Counted from the first letter of the stretch, positions 7,789-16,991 are shown. The stretch: DNA of 64,000 nt from an uncultured Bacilli bacterium (GCA_934101115.1 CAKOPW010000007.1:1-64000), one strand, 5' to 3'. Program-made: numbers and translations. Notes: a model not told the origin generated them from the letters alone.

Positions 7789-9222
7789 TCATTTATTATT
7801 TAAAGATTCTAATATTTTTCTTTTAGCAAGTGTAATGTGTGCACTTTCAAGCCAAGAAGAATCTAAATATGAAATATTCTCATTAAAAACTAAATTAACA
7901 CGATCAGAATTTTTTAATACATAATCATAAGGCACAATATCTTCGTTAACACTTGCTACCGAGACATTTTGAGCATTATCGGAACAAGTTTTATATATAA
8001 AATCTACAATCGTAGAACCAACAGGTAGTTCAACGCAATTTCCCTTTGAGTCATAAACATAGATCTTTTTTCCTAAAAGTTCACGATTAACTTGGTCAAT
8101 AAACTCTTGATTATTAAAGTATGCCTCATCTATTTCTGTAAGAGATCTATAAAATTGATATTTATTTTGAATATCAACTTGCATCATTTTTTCGGAACCT
8201 TTTCCTTTTAATTGCCAGTATGCTCCTATTCCCAAAGTATCTATTAAATGCATTTCTTGAGTTCTTATATGACTTTGCATAATAGTTGAATCAAGGCCAA
8301 AAATGGTTGTATTTAATGAAGAATACATATTTGTTTTAGGAGAACTTATATAATCCTTAAATTCTTCGCTGATAGGGCGATACAAATGATGAATATAGCC
8401 TAAAGACAAATAGCAATCCATCACTTTATTAACAACAACCTGAAAACTTATTAAATCGTGAATATTATTCTTGTCTTCTTTTTCTAATATTCGTTTATGA
8501 ACTCCATATACATTTTTTACATGAAGTTTTATATCATTAGGAATAGCATTTTCCGTAAGTGTTGATCCGATTTCACGGGACATTTCTTCAATAGCTAAAT
8601 CCGAATTACTAAGAACATTTTTTCGTAAAGCAAAAGTGTCTTGATAAATTTCAGGCATTAAAAATTTAAACGATAAATCCTCTAGCTCGCTTTTTACATT
8701 ATACGCTCCAATAAAGTAAGCTAATGGCACATATAAATCCATAGTTTCCAAAGCTTTTATTTTTCTTTTTTTAGGATCTTTATATTCTAAAGTTCTCATA
8801 TTGTGTAATCGATCAGCAAGTTTTATTAAAATTATTCTGACATCTTTTCTAAAAGACGTTATTATTTTTCTCATATTAGCATTTTTATTATCTTGTATAT
8901 TAGAAAAGTTCATTGAAGTTAGATTAGTAACTCCATCAACTAAACTAGCAATTATTTCTCCAAATTGTTCTTTTATTTCTTCCAAAGTAACATTAGTATC
9001 TTCTACAACATCATGTAAAATTGCAGCACATATAGTGTTCTTATCAGCTTTCCATTCAGCAAGAATTGTTGCAACAGCAAGTGGATGTGTAATAAATGGT
9101 TCACCTGAATCACGAAGTTGATGACTATGAGCACAAGATGCCAATTTATAAGCATTCTTTACTAAAATTAAATCTTCTTCACTTAAATAATCCAATTTAG
9201 CTAACAAATCTTCGAATTTCAT
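7789..9222 (-). CDS. Rel/SpoT-family (p)ppGpp hydrolase with degenerate synthetase domain (477 aa)
   Basis: Three domains in order: HD hydrolase (about 20-175) with H46, H70-D71, E74-D75 and D137 of 'KLADRLHN' all present; a RelA/SpoT synthetase-like domain (about 215-355); and a TGS domain (about 380-440). The ACT/C-terminal regulatory part of long Rel proteins (usually over 700 aa) is absent. In the synthetase domain the conserved catalytic Glu of the usual 'EVQIRT' is Gln ('MQSHIRT'), 'LHTT' is 'LNTT' and 'DLLAIR' is 'DLISFQ'. I infer a hydrolase without synthesis. The ATG at 9222 follows GGGTGG at proper spacing and is preferred over an upstream TTG. A leader with a terminator-like hairpin precedes it. 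Confidence 0.82.
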   Translation of the reverse strand: MKFEDLLAKLDYLSEEDLILVKNAYKLASCAHSHQLRDSGEPFITHPLAVATILAEWKADKNTICAAILHDVVEDTNVTLEEIKEQFGEIIASLVDGVTNLTSMNFSNIQDNKNANMRKIITSFRKDVRIILIKLADRLHNMRTLEYKDPKKRKIKALETMDLYVPLAYFIGAYNVKSELEDLSFKFLMPEIYQDTFALRKNVLSNSDLAIEEMSREIGSTLTENAIPNDIKLHVKNVYGVHKRILEKEDKNNIHDLISFQVVVNKVMDCYLSLGYIHHLYRPISEEFKDYISSPKTNMYSSLNTTIFGLDSTIMQSHIRTQEMHLIDTLGIGAYWQLKGKGSEKMMQVDIQNKYQFYRSLTEIDEAYFNNQEFIDQVNRELLGKKIYVYDSKGNCVELPVGSTIVDFIYKTCSDNAQNVSVASVNEDIVPYDYVLKNSDRVNLVFNENISYLDSSWLESAHITLAKRKILESLNNK

Positions 9223-9242
9223 AAACAACCACCCTACTTTCT

Positions 9243-9282
9243 AATAAAAAAAGACCGCTTTGTTCCTATCTACAAGCGATCA
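9243..9282 (-). terminator. Terminator hairpin inside the leader of the Rel-like gene (possible attenuator)
   Basis: GATCGCTTGT and ACAAAGCGGTC pair with one bulge and one G-U, followed by seven T. It lies between the promoter at 9345-9373 and the ATG at 9222, so transcripts from that promoter must read through it. It could equally be the terminator of the upstream gene. Confidence 0.6.
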
Positions 9283-9317
9283 CTAAATTTTACAATTTTA
9301 TAATTATTTGTCATATA

Positions 9318-9342
9318 ATCAACTACTTTCACTAGTTGACTT
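9318..9342 (-). repeat. Inverted repeat at the start of the Rel-like gene's leader
   Basis: TCAACTA-GTGAAAG-TAGTTGA, a 7-bp stem with a 7-base loop, right at the predicted transcription start and upstream of the terminator-like hairpin. It could be a 5' stabilising hairpin, an operator, or part of an attenuator. Confidence 0.5.
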
Positions 9343-9344
9343 CA

Positions 9345-9373
9345 ATTATAAATATCAAACAATTATTTGTCAA
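9345..9373 (-). promoter_or_regulatory. Consensus sigma-A promoter of the Rel-like gene
   Basis: TTGACA at 9368-9373, exactly 17 bases, TATAAT at 9345-9350, minus strand. The -35 box lies within the last codons of the upstream gene. Transcription would start near 9338, leaving a leader of about 115 bases. Confidence 0.85.
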
Positions 9374-10484
9374 GCAGTTTTAAACTTCTAATGCTTTCAT
9401 TAACCCAGCTTTCACCATTTTGAATAGAAGAAGTTTCAGTTATTTCATCTTCCAAAGTTTTACCAATCATATATTTTTTATCAACAATTGAATTTATTTT
9501 ACTTACTAAACCACTTCCAAGAATGTAAGTTATTATTGGGCTTGAAATTATACTAGATATAAAGATTTGAACATTTTCATTTTCATAATTTAAAACTGCA
9601 GCAAGTGACATTGATAAAATGGAAAAAGCAATAAGTTCTGATTTAGTATCACCCAATTCTAAGAATCTAGCTTTTCTTAATTCCTTTTGAGCCTCAATTT
9701 TTAAGTTTGGATCTAAATAGTTTGAATATCTAATCAAGTTATAAAATACCTCATTCAAATCATGCTCAGTTATGCTCGTGCTTCTTTCCATATTAATTAA
9801 AGATTCTAAAGAACCATTTACTTTTGTTTCAGTTTCTTCCTTTTCCGCAAATAAGAAATTATCATAAACGTTAGCTACATTTGCCACTTTGTCGTACATA
9901 GTTTGTAAACTTCCTATCAAATCACGCAACCTAGAAATATTTTGTTCTCCTAAAGGTGATGGATATATATTATCAATCTCTATATTAAACATCTTTTTGA
10001 ATTTATCATATTCATGAGCTAAATCTAAATAAGCCTTATTAAATCCTCTATTTGGAACAGATGATACGACATAAAAGTGATTTATAGATTGTAATGCTAA
10101 AGACATATCTTTGCATTCTAAAAATGTATCCTTAATTGCAAGTTCTTCTTCAGAATCAAAAACTTTATCAGCAACTCTTTCAAAATATTCCATACATTTT
10201 TGAGAAGATTCAACATATTCAATAACTCTATTTTTTTCTTCATCAAATTTCTTTGAATCAATTGTTTTAAAAATAGAGGCTAACAATAAGTTGTTTATAA
10301 GTTTTTTTGAATTTGCTGACCACGCCAACAATTCTTTATAAATTATTGCTTTATTAGCCTTAAAAAAAGCTTTTTCATCAAAGAAAGGATTATTGAAATC
10401 AAACCCTAAATTGCAAAGAAATTCAAAGAAACCACAAACTTTTAAATTTCCCTCTTCTTCATAAAAACATAAATTTTCTTTCAT
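9363..10484 (-). CDS. Hypothetical protein with two C-terminal membrane segments (373 aa)
   Basis: Not recognised. A largely helical, charged cytoplasmic region (residues 1-270) is followed by two hydrophobic stretches at about 280-300 and 308-330, then a short polar tail. No signal peptide and no catalytic motif visible. The frame opens four codons upstream, but GGGG lies at RBS distance only for the ATG at 10484. It sits between the gat operon terminator and the Rel-like gene; no functional link can be read from the sequence. Confidence 0.6.
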   Translation of the reverse strand: MKENLCFYEEEGNLKVCGFFEFLCNLGFDFNNPFFDEKAFFKANKAIIYKELLAWSANSKKLINNLLLASIFKTIDSKKFDEEKNRVIEYVESSQKCMEYFERVADKVFDSEEELAIKDTFLECKDMSLALQSINHFYVVSSVPNRGFNKAYLDLAHEYDKFKKMFNIEIDNIYPSPLGEQNISRLRDLIGSLQTMYDKVANVANVYDNFLFAEKEETETKVNGSLESLINMERSTSITEHDLNEVFYNLIRYSNYLDPNLKIEAQKELRKARFLELGDTKSELIAFSILSMSLAAVLNYENENVQIFISSIISSPIITYILGSGLVSKINSIVDKKYMIGKTLEDEITETSSIQNGESWVNESIRSLKLLDK

Positions 10485-10547
10485 AATGAACCCCATTTCT
10501 AAAAAGTAAACCTATTTTAGCACAATAACAGTTATAAAGCAAACATC

Positions 10548-10573
10548 AAAAAAGCAAGATTATCTCTTGCTTA
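10548..10573 (-). terminator. Terminator of the hisS-aspS-gatCAB operon
   Basis: AAGCAAGA / TCTTGCTT stem with a 5-base loop and six T on the minus strand, overlapping the gatB stop codon. Confidence 0.8.
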
Positions 10574-12005
10574 ATTCATCAGTTAAAATTTCTTTTACTT
10601 TAACTGGATTTGCTTGACCACGAGTTTTTTTCATAACTTGTCCAATAAAGTAATCAAACATATTTGTTTTACCATTTTTATATGCTTCTATTTGATCACT
10701 ATTTTCATCTAAAACTTCAATTACAATAGAAGTTAAAGCTCCATCATCACTTATTTGTTCCATTCCTTCATCCTTCATAATTTTCTCTGGTTCTTCATTT
10801 CTTTCAAGAGTAAAGAAGAATAATTGTTTAGCTTGTTTAGATGATATTTTACCATCACTCATAGCTTTTAAAATTACACTTAAACGTTTAGGATTTAAGA
10901 AAAGTTCTTTAATAGGAATATCATGTTTATAAACATAACCAAGTATATTACCTGTAATCCAGTTTGCTGCTGCTTTAGGATCAGCTCCAAGCGATAAACA
11001 TTCTTCGAAATATGAAGCAATATCAATATCTTTTATTAATATACCAGCATCATAATCAGATAATCCGTATTTTTCAATATATTTTGCTTTTCTTTCATAA
11101 GGAAGCTCAGGAATACTTTTTCTTATTTCTTCTAACCATTCCTTAGATATTTTAAATTTAGGAATATTTGGTTCAACAAAATACTTATAATCAATGGCAT
11201 CAACTTTACTACGCATATGTTTAGTTGTACCCGATTCTTCATCATATCTTCTTGTTTCTTGTTCAACTTCATCATAACGTCCAGCATCTTTAAGTTCACT
11301 TTGTCTTTCAATTTCATAAACAATTGCATCATGAACTCCACCAAACGAGTTAACATTCTTAACTTCTACTTTAGTTCCTAAAGTTTCCTCATCATCACTT
11401 ATAGATACATTGACATCACATCTTATTTGACCTTTTTTTGAATCAGCTTCGCTTATTCCACAATATTGATATATTGCACGAACATATTCAAGGAAATATA
11501 CAGCATCATCAGCTGAATGTAAACAAGGTTCTGTTACAAGTTCAAGAAGTGGAACACCTGCACGGTTATAATCAATTGTTGAAGTATCATACAAGTGATT
11601 CATACTTGCTGCATCTTCCTCTAAGTGAATATTATCAATTCCTACTCTAAAACTTGTACCATCTGGTCTAATGATATCAATATAACCATTCATACCAGCA
11701 CAATCCTCTGGTGGATTTTGAGTTATTTGAAAGTTTTTAGGCATATCTGGATAATAATAATTCTTTCTTTCAAAATACATATATTCTGGTTGACGACAAT
11801 TTAAGATTTCACTCATCATCAAAGACATTCTAACAGCCTCTTTATTTAAAACTGGTAAAGTTCCAGGAAATCCCATATCAATTGGTCTAATATTTGTATT
11901 TGGCATTTCTGAATATTCATTTCTTGCACTTGAAAATACCTTTGACTTAGTTTCTGATATTTCGCAGTGCATTTCAAGACCAATGGTTACATAATATTTA
12001 CTCAT
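10560..12005 (-). CDS. gatB: Asp-tRNA(Asn)/Glu-tRNA(Gln) amidotransferase subunit B
   Basis: Full-length GatB (481 aa, the usual size). N-terminal kinase-like domain begins 'YYVTIGLEMHCE' and carries the family's 'DMGFPGTLPVLN', 'PDMPKNFQITQ' and 'IRCDVNVSI' motifs. The C-terminal part is the helical plus YqeY-like tRNA-binding domain. GatB phosphorylates the misacylated aminoacyl-tRNA so that GatA-derived ammonia can amidate it. Its start overlaps the gatA stop by one base. Last gene of the T-box-controlled operon. Confidence 0.97.
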   Translation of the reverse strand: MSKYYVTIGLEMHCEISETKSKVFSSARNEYSEMPNTNIRPIDMGFPGTLPVLNKEAVRMSLMMSEILNCRQPEYMYFERKNYYYPDMPKNFQITQNPPEDCAGMNGYIDIIRPDGTSFRVGIDNIHLEEDAASMNHLYDTSTIDYNRAGVPLLELVTEPCLHSADDAVYFLEYVRAIYQYCGISEADSKKGQIRCDVNVSISDDEETLGTKVEVKNVNSFGGVHDAIVYEIERQSELKDAGRYDEVEQETRRYDEESGTTKHMRSKVDAIDYKYFVEPNIPKFKISKEWLEEIRKSIPELPYERKAKYIEKYGLSDYDAGILIKDIDIASYFEECLSLGADPKAAANWITGNILGYVYKHDIPIKELFLNPKRLSVILKAMSDGKISSKQAKQLFFFTLERNEEPEKIMKDEGMEQISDDGALTSIVIEVLDENSDQIEAYKNGKTNMFDYFIGQVMKKTRGQANPVKVKEILTDELSKR

Positions 12006-13456
12006 TATTTAACCTCCTTTGAAATCATGTTTTTATATTCCATCGTGCTTTCTAAGGCATAAGCAATATTTAAAACATTTTGATCATCATAACAATTTCC
12101 TGTGATATTTATACCAACTGGAAGTCCATCAATTAAGCCATCTGGAATAGTTATTGATGGGAATCCTCCAAAATTTCCAATTTGTAAATGTTCTTCAAGT
12201 ACATCAAGTTCACTTTCATCTAAAACATCTTTATCACTGTCAAATTTTTTAGCAACACCTGAACCTACTGGCATAATGAATGCATCATAGTTTTTAAATA
12301 AATCTTTAAATTTATCTACTATTAGTCTTCTAACTCTTTGAGCATTTTTGAAATATCTATCTTGATTTTCAGATTGTAAAACATAAGATCCAATTATAAA
12401 TCTTCTTTTTATCAATGGAGAAAATCCTTTAGTTCTATGATCCTTCATTTGCTCTTGATAAGTATTTCCTTCTCCTCTAGGTCCAAAAATGAAACCAGTT
12501 AAGTTAGACATATTACTTGTTGCTTCTGCGCAGGATAATACTACATATGTAGAAGATATTGCATTAAGCAAAGTTCTATCAATTTTTACACCTTCCACAA
12601 CAGCTCCTAAACTTCTTAATTTATCAAGAGTTTCATGGAAAATTTCCAAATGACGAGTTAATTCAGGAGTTTTATGAGTATAGGTATTAATATCGCATAT
12701 ATCTTCAAGATAGAAAAGTTTTTTACCTTTAATATCTTTGCTTAAATTATCATATAGATGAATATCACTTGAATCCCAAGTAGTCATATCATACTTGTCA
12801 ATTCCTTTCATTCCATCTACTACTATTGCCGCATCTTCTACACTTCTAGTTAAAGTTCCACATGTATCTAAAGATGATGCAAAAGCAAATAAACCATATC
12901 TTGAAATCATACCATACGTTGGTTTATATCCAACAATACCACAATAAGCAGCTGGTTTACGAATTGAATCTCCTGTGTCCGATCCAGTTGCATAAGGGAT
13001 AAGTCCAGCAGCAACTATTGCAGCAGATCCTGAAGATGAACCTGCACACATACGTGTTTTATCCCATGGATTTAAGATATTTCCTGTATGCGCTGTTGTT
13101 CCAGTTCCACCCATACCAAATTCATCCATTGCTGTTTTGTTTACTAAAACTGCTCCTTTATCTTCTAGATTTTTAATAGCCGTAGCTGTAAAAAATGGTA
13201 CATAATCTTTTAAAGTATTACTTGAACCAGTTGATAAAACACCAGCAGTTGAATAGTTATCTTTACAAGCAAATGGGATTCCAGATAAAAGCTCATTAGT
13301 TACTTCCTTACCTTCAGCATCATCTACAACAGTTACAACTGCATTATATTCATCTTTTGCAGTATAAGAATCCTTTATTGCTTCTTTAACAAGTTCTTCA
13401 CTTGTAACTTTACCATTTTCTAATTCTTCATGTAATGTTTTAATATCTTTATCCAT
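12005..13456 (-). CDS. gatA: Asp-tRNA(Asn)/Glu-tRNA(Gln) amidotransferase subunit A
   Basis: Amidase-signature protein of 483 aa. The Ser-cisSer-Lys triad is visible: K65 in 'FACKDNYS', the Gly/Ser-rich loop 'AGSSSGSAA' (about 138-146) with the cis-Ser, and the nucleophile S164 in 'GSDTGDSIRKPAAYCG'. The usual 'TGGSIR' reads 'TGDSIR' here, a mild variation. GatA releases ammonia from glutamine for the GatB reaction. It overlaps gatB by 1 base and gatC by 1 base, so the three subunits are translationally coupled. Confidence 0.97.
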   Translation of the reverse strand: MDKDIKTLHEELENGKVTSEELVKEAIKDSYTAKDEYNAVVTVVDDAEGKEVTNELLSGIPFACKDNYSTAGVLSTGSSNTLKDYVPFFTATAIKNLEDKGAVLVNKTAMDEFGMGGTGTTAHTGNILNPWDKTRMCAGSSSGSAAIVAAGLIPYATGSDTGDSIRKPAAYCGIVGYKPTYGMISRYGLFAFASSLDTCGTLTRSVEDAAIVVDGMKGIDKYDMTTWDSSDIHLYDNLSKDIKGKKLFYLEDICDINTYTHKTPELTRHLEIFHETLDKLRSLGAVVEGVKIDRTLLNAISSTYVVLSCAEATSNMSNLTGFIFGPRGEGNTYQEQMKDHRTKGFSPLIKRRFIIGSYVLQSENQDRYFKNAQRVRRLIVDKFKDLFKNYDAFIMPVGSGVAKKFDSDKDVLDESELDVLEEHLQIGNFGGFPSITIPDGLIDGLPVGINITGNCYDDQNVLNIAYALESTMEYKNMISKEVK

Positions 13457-13755
13457 TATCCCACCACCTTTGGTACGCTTACTTCATCACCATCTGTATC
13501 ATCACAATTAGCAAGCAAGTCTTTTATATCAATTGATTCTTCAACTTCATCATCTCTTAGTTCATATTCAAAATCATCTAAAGCATGAGTCATTGGAAGA
13601 ACGTCTTTTATATTAGGTATTTCATTTATTTTATTGATATTAGCATCAATTACCGCAAATTCTTTAAATACCATATCTTTTTCTTCTTCATTTAAACCGA
13701 TCATTAAAAGATCAGCTAGTTTTTCTACTTTTTCAGGTGTAAAACCACTACTCAT
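13456..13755 (-). CDS. gatC: Asp-tRNA(Asn)/Glu-tRNA(Gln) amidotransferase subunit C
   Basis: Small GatC (99 aa) with the family's N-terminal helices (FTPEKVEKLADLLMIGL) and the 'VLPMTHALDDFEYELRDDEV' belt region that wraps GatA. The open frame can be extended with a TTG, but the ATG at 13755 lies 5 bases after AGGAGG and is chosen. It overlaps the last 8 bases of aspS, so synthesis of Asp-tRNA and its amidation are coupled in one message. Confidence 0.93.
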   Translation of the reverse strand: MSSGFTPEKVEKLADLLMIGLNEEEKDMVFKEFAVIDANINKINEIPNIKDVLPMTHALDDFEYELRDDEVEESIDIKDLLANCDDTDGDEVSVPKVVG

Positions 13756-15505
13756 TTTTATCCTCCTCAACTACTTTTATTCCAAGTTCTTTAAGTTGTA
13801 TAGGCATAAGTGTTGCAGGAGATCCCATCATAAGATCGGCTCCACTTGCACTTGTTGGGAATGCTTGAACTTCTCTTAAATTTGGTTCATCTTGAATTAA
13901 CATTATTAATCTATCAATTCCAGGAGCCATACCACCATGTGGAGGGCAACCATATTTGAATGCTGTAAATATTGATTTAAATCTATTTTCTACTTCATCA
14001 CGGCTATATCCAACAATTTCAAAGCCTTTAGCCAAACTATTTAAATCATGATTTCTTATTGCACCAGAAGCCATCTCATTACCATTACAAACAAAGTCAA
14101 ATTGATATGCAAGTATTTCACTTGGATCTTTTTCTTCATAATCCTTAATTCCTCCATGAGGTAAACTAAATGGATTATGACAGAATTCCCATTTATTAGT
14201 TTGTTCATCCCATTCAAACATTGGGAAATCATTGATAATACATAACTCTAACTTATTATTATCTATTAACTCCATTTTTCTTCCTAGTTCATTTCTTATA
14301 AGACCAGCAAATTTTTGAGCATGAAGTTTGTTTCTATTAGCTATGAAGAACATTACTGAATTCTCTTTCATATCAAATTCTTGGATTAAATTTTTTCTTT
14401 CTTCATCACTTAAGAACTTATCGATTGGTCCCTTTAAAGAGCCATCACTCATAAGAGTAATATAACCTATACCAGGCATTCCAATACTAGATGCATAATC
14501 AACAATCTCATTAAACCAAGAGTTTGAGTTTGCTCCAATACCGTCACATACGATTACTTTAATAGTTGATTTCTTAAATGGTCCAAAAGTTGTATCCTTT
14601 AAAACTTCACTTGCATCTTTAATAATTAATGGATTTCTTAAATCTGGTTTATCTGATCCATACATTTCCATTGCATCTCTATATGCAATACGTCTAAATG
14701 GAGGTTTAGAAACTTGCTTATTTGAAAATTTTGTAAATGTATCATAGAAAATACTTTCACCAACAGCTAATACTTCATCTTCTTCCACAAAAGACATTTC
14801 CATATCCAATTGATAAAACTCTAAAGTTCTATCAGCTCTAGCATCTTCATCTCTAAAACATGGAGCTATTTGGAAATATTTTCCAAGGCCACCAACCATA
14901 AGCAACTCTTTATAAATTTGAGGAGCTTGTGGAAGTGCATAAAATTTACCTTTAAATAAACGAGATGGAACAACAAAGTCTCTTGCACCCTCTGGTGATG
15001 AAGCTGTTAAAATTGGTGTTTGAACTTCAGTAAATCCTAAATCATACATTTTATTTCTTAAGAAATGTAAAATATCGCTTCTTAAAATCATATTCTTTTT
15101 AACTGCATCATTACGCATATCAAGATATCTATATTTAAGTCTTACATCATCCTTAGTTTGTTTACTGCTCATTATATCAAAAGGAAGTTCATGAACACTT
15201 TCTCCTAACATCTCTAAAGAATCAACAACCATTTCCACATTACCAGTTGAGATTCTATCGTTTTCAGTTCCTTCTTCTCTTTTACGAATTTTACCAGTTA
15301 ATTTAACAACTGACTCTTTAGCAATTCCTTTAAACATATCATCATCATTTGATACAGTTTGTAATGTTGAAGTTTCATCTCTTAAATCTAAGAATAATAC
15401 TCCACCATGATCACGTATATTTTCAACCCAACCAGAAACTACAACATCTTGTCCAGCTAAGGACTCATTTATATCTTTTAATAAATGTGTTCTATATTTA
15501 TTCAT
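13748..15505 (-). CDS. aspS: Aspartate-tRNA ligase
   Basis: Class II synthetase of 585 aa with N-terminal OB-fold anticodon domain ('VVVSGWVENIRDHGGVLFLDLRD'), bacterial insertion domain, and class II motifs 2 ('CFRDEDARADRTLEFYQLDMEMSF') and 3 ('PPHGGMAPGIDRL'). Two in-frame ATGs lie close together; AAGGAG is 8 bases from the second (15505) and only 2 from the first (15511), so the second is preferred. In this operon with gatCAB, the enzyme probably also charges tRNA-Asn with Asp (non-discriminating), as in bacteria that make Asn-tRNA by transamidation. That is inference. Confidence 0.96.
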   Translation of the reverse strand: MNKYRTHLLKDINESLAGQDVVVSGWVENIRDHGGVLFLDLRDETSTLQTVSNDDDMFKGIAKESVVKLTGKIRKREEGTENDRISTGNVEMVVDSLEMLGESVHELPFDIMSSKQTKDDVRLKYRYLDMRNDAVKKNMILRSDILHFLRNKMYDLGFTEVQTPILTASSPEGARDFVVPSRLFKGKFYALPQAPQIYKELLMVGGLGKYFQIAPCFRDEDARADRTLEFYQLDMEMSFVEEDEVLAVGESIFYDTFTKFSNKQVSKPPFRRIAYRDAMEMYGSDKPDLRNPLIIKDASEVLKDTTFGPFKKSTIKVIVCDGIGANSNSWFNEIVDYASSIGMPGIGYITLMSDGSLKGPIDKFLSDEERKNLIQEFDMKENSVMFFIANRNKLHAQKFAGLIRNELGRKMELIDNNKLELCIINDFPMFEWDEQTNKWEFCHNPFSLPHGGIKDYEEKDPSEILAYQFDFVCNGNEMASGAIRNHDLNSLAKGFEIVGYSRDEVENRFKSIFTAFKYGCPPHGGMAPGIDRLIMLIQDEPNLREVQAFPTSASGADLMMGSPATLMPIQLKELGIKVVEEDKNE

Positions 15506-15517
15506 CTTCATATCTCC

Positions 15518-16768
15518 TTACATATTCATATCTAAGTAATCAATTAAATCATTGATTTCTACTAACTTTTCTTCTTTTGTCTTGTTATCTTTTACACGTA
15601 CCATATTTTTTGCTAAATCTTCATCATTTAAAACAACAAAATACTTACTGTTAAATCTATCAACACTTTTAAATTGAGCTTTTAAAGATTTATTCATCAT
15701 ATCAGTTTCAACTATAAAACCGTTTAGACGCAAATCTTGTGCTAAATAGCAAGCTGTATCTTTTTCAGTATTAGTTACATATAGAAGATATACATCAATT
15801 GAATCATTAACTGGGATCTTTACTCCTTCTTCTTCCATTGCAAGAATAGTTCTATCATATCCCATTGCAAATCCAAGTCCTGGAACGCTTGGTCCTCCCA
15901 AAGTTTCAACTAAAGAATTATATCTTCCTCCGCCTCCTAAAGCGTATGAGTTATTTAATGTTATTTCAAACACTGTATGGTTATAGTAATCAAGCCCACG
16001 TACCAATCTTGAATCAACTTCATAATTTATATCCATTAAATCAAGTAGTTCACATAACGAGTCAAATCTTCTTTTGCTTTCTTCATTTAAATAATCTAAT
16101 ATCTTTGGAGCACTAGCCATTATTTCATTTTCCGCATCAACTTTACAATCAAGTATTCTTAACGGATTCTTTTCAAGTCTATTTTTGCAATCTTCACATA
16201 AAGAATCAATATGAGGTCGGAAATAATTTACTAAAGCCTCTCGATAATTATTTCTTGATTCATCATCACCTAAAGTGTTAAGACGTACACATACATTATC
16301 AAGGCCAAGTAAACGATAAGCATTATAAGCAAGAGAAATAACTTCCGCATCACTTATAACATCATTAGATCCAAAGCATTCAAATCCCCATTGAGTAAAT
16401 TCCCTGTTTCTTCCACTTTGAGGACGTTCATATCTATACATTTTAGCATTATAGAATACTTTAACTGGATCAGTCATATTTCCATACATTTTATTTTCAA
16501 TAAACCATCTTACAACACCAGCAGTTCCCTCTGGTCTTAAAGTTAAATTTCTATCTCCTCTATCCTTAAAATCATAAGTTTCTTTTTGAACCATATCAGT
16601 AGTTTCTCCAACTCCTCTATGGAAAAGTTCACTTGCTTCAAATACTGGTGTTTCAATATAGCTATATCCATACTTTTCAGAAATAGCAGCAAGTATATCA
16701 TTCACATATGCTCTTTTTTTTGCATTATCTCCATATATATCATATGTACCTTTTTGTTTTGTTATCAT
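15518..16768 (-). CDS. hisS: Histidine-tRNA ligase
   Basis: Class II synthetase of 416 aa, typical HisRS length. It carries the motif 2 region 'YRYERPQSGRNREFTQWGFECFG' and the histidine-binding 'LVRGLDYYNHTVFEI' signature, then the Gly-rich motif 3 ('ALGGGGRYNSLVETLGG') and a C-terminal anticodon domain. First gene of the operon, 13 bp before aspS, with RBS AAGGAGG. Expression is set by the T-box leader at 16786-16985. Confidence 0.97.
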   Translation of the reverse strand: MITKQKGTYDIYGDNAKKRAYVNDILAAISEKYGYSYIETPVFEASELFHRGVGETTDMVQKETYDFKDRGDRNLTLRPEGTAGVVRWFIENKMYGNMTDPVKVFYNAKMYRYERPQSGRNREFTQWGFECFGSNDVISDAEVISLAYNAYRLLGLDNVCVRLNTLGDDESRNNYREALVNYFRPHIDSLCEDCKNRLEKNPLRILDCKVDAENEIMASAPKILDYLNEESKRRFDSLCELLDLMDINYEVDSRLVRGLDYYNHTVFEITLNNSYALGGGGRYNSLVETLGGPSVPGLGFAMGYDRTILAMEEEGVKIPVNDSIDVYLLYVTNTEKDTACYLAQDLRLNGFIVETDMMNKSLKAQFKSVDRFNSKYFVVLNDEDLAKNMVRVKDNKTKEEKLVEINDLIDYLDMNM

Positions 16769-16785
16769 ATTTTCCTCCTTAACAT

Positions 16786-16985
16786 AAAAAAACCTACATA
16801 ACGTAAGGACGGAAGAATCCGCGGTGCCACCTTACTTTACATAGGTACTCTCTCTTCTTTTATCGCAAGAAATGCGTTTTTATATATTGAAAAGTGTTAT
16901 GATTATAATACGTATTTGGCATTTCCACCAGCTAGCCTTCTCTTAAATACTTAATTATAAACTCGGGTCTTTCCTATAAAAATGT
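16786..16985 (-). ncRNA. T-box riboswitch leader of hisS-aspS-gatCAB
   Basis: The minus strand carries the T-box core AAGGTGGCACCGCGG at 16819-16833. The terminator is CCTATGTAAAGTAAGG (16830-16845) pairing with CCTTACGTTATGTAGG (16793-16808), followed by seven T, and it overlaps the T-box, as expected for the switch. Stem I is closed by GGAAAG / CTTTTC, with an upper helix TTATAAT / ATTATAA and a distal 'AGCTGGTGGAAATGCC' element. The 3' side of the specifier loop reads TCATAACA, holding CAU (16899-16901), AAC (16896-16898) and, at the helix edge, CAC (16894-16896). Both a His and an Asn reading are possible. Uncharged tRNA would turn on transcription. Confidence 0.95.
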
Positions 16986-16991
16986 ACTTTA

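Noticed and set aside
9228..9245. AGGGTGG before the Rel-like gene as a T-box core
   Set aside because: Only a fragment of the T-box motif matches, it lies after the terminator hairpin, and it is better explained as the ribosome-binding site.
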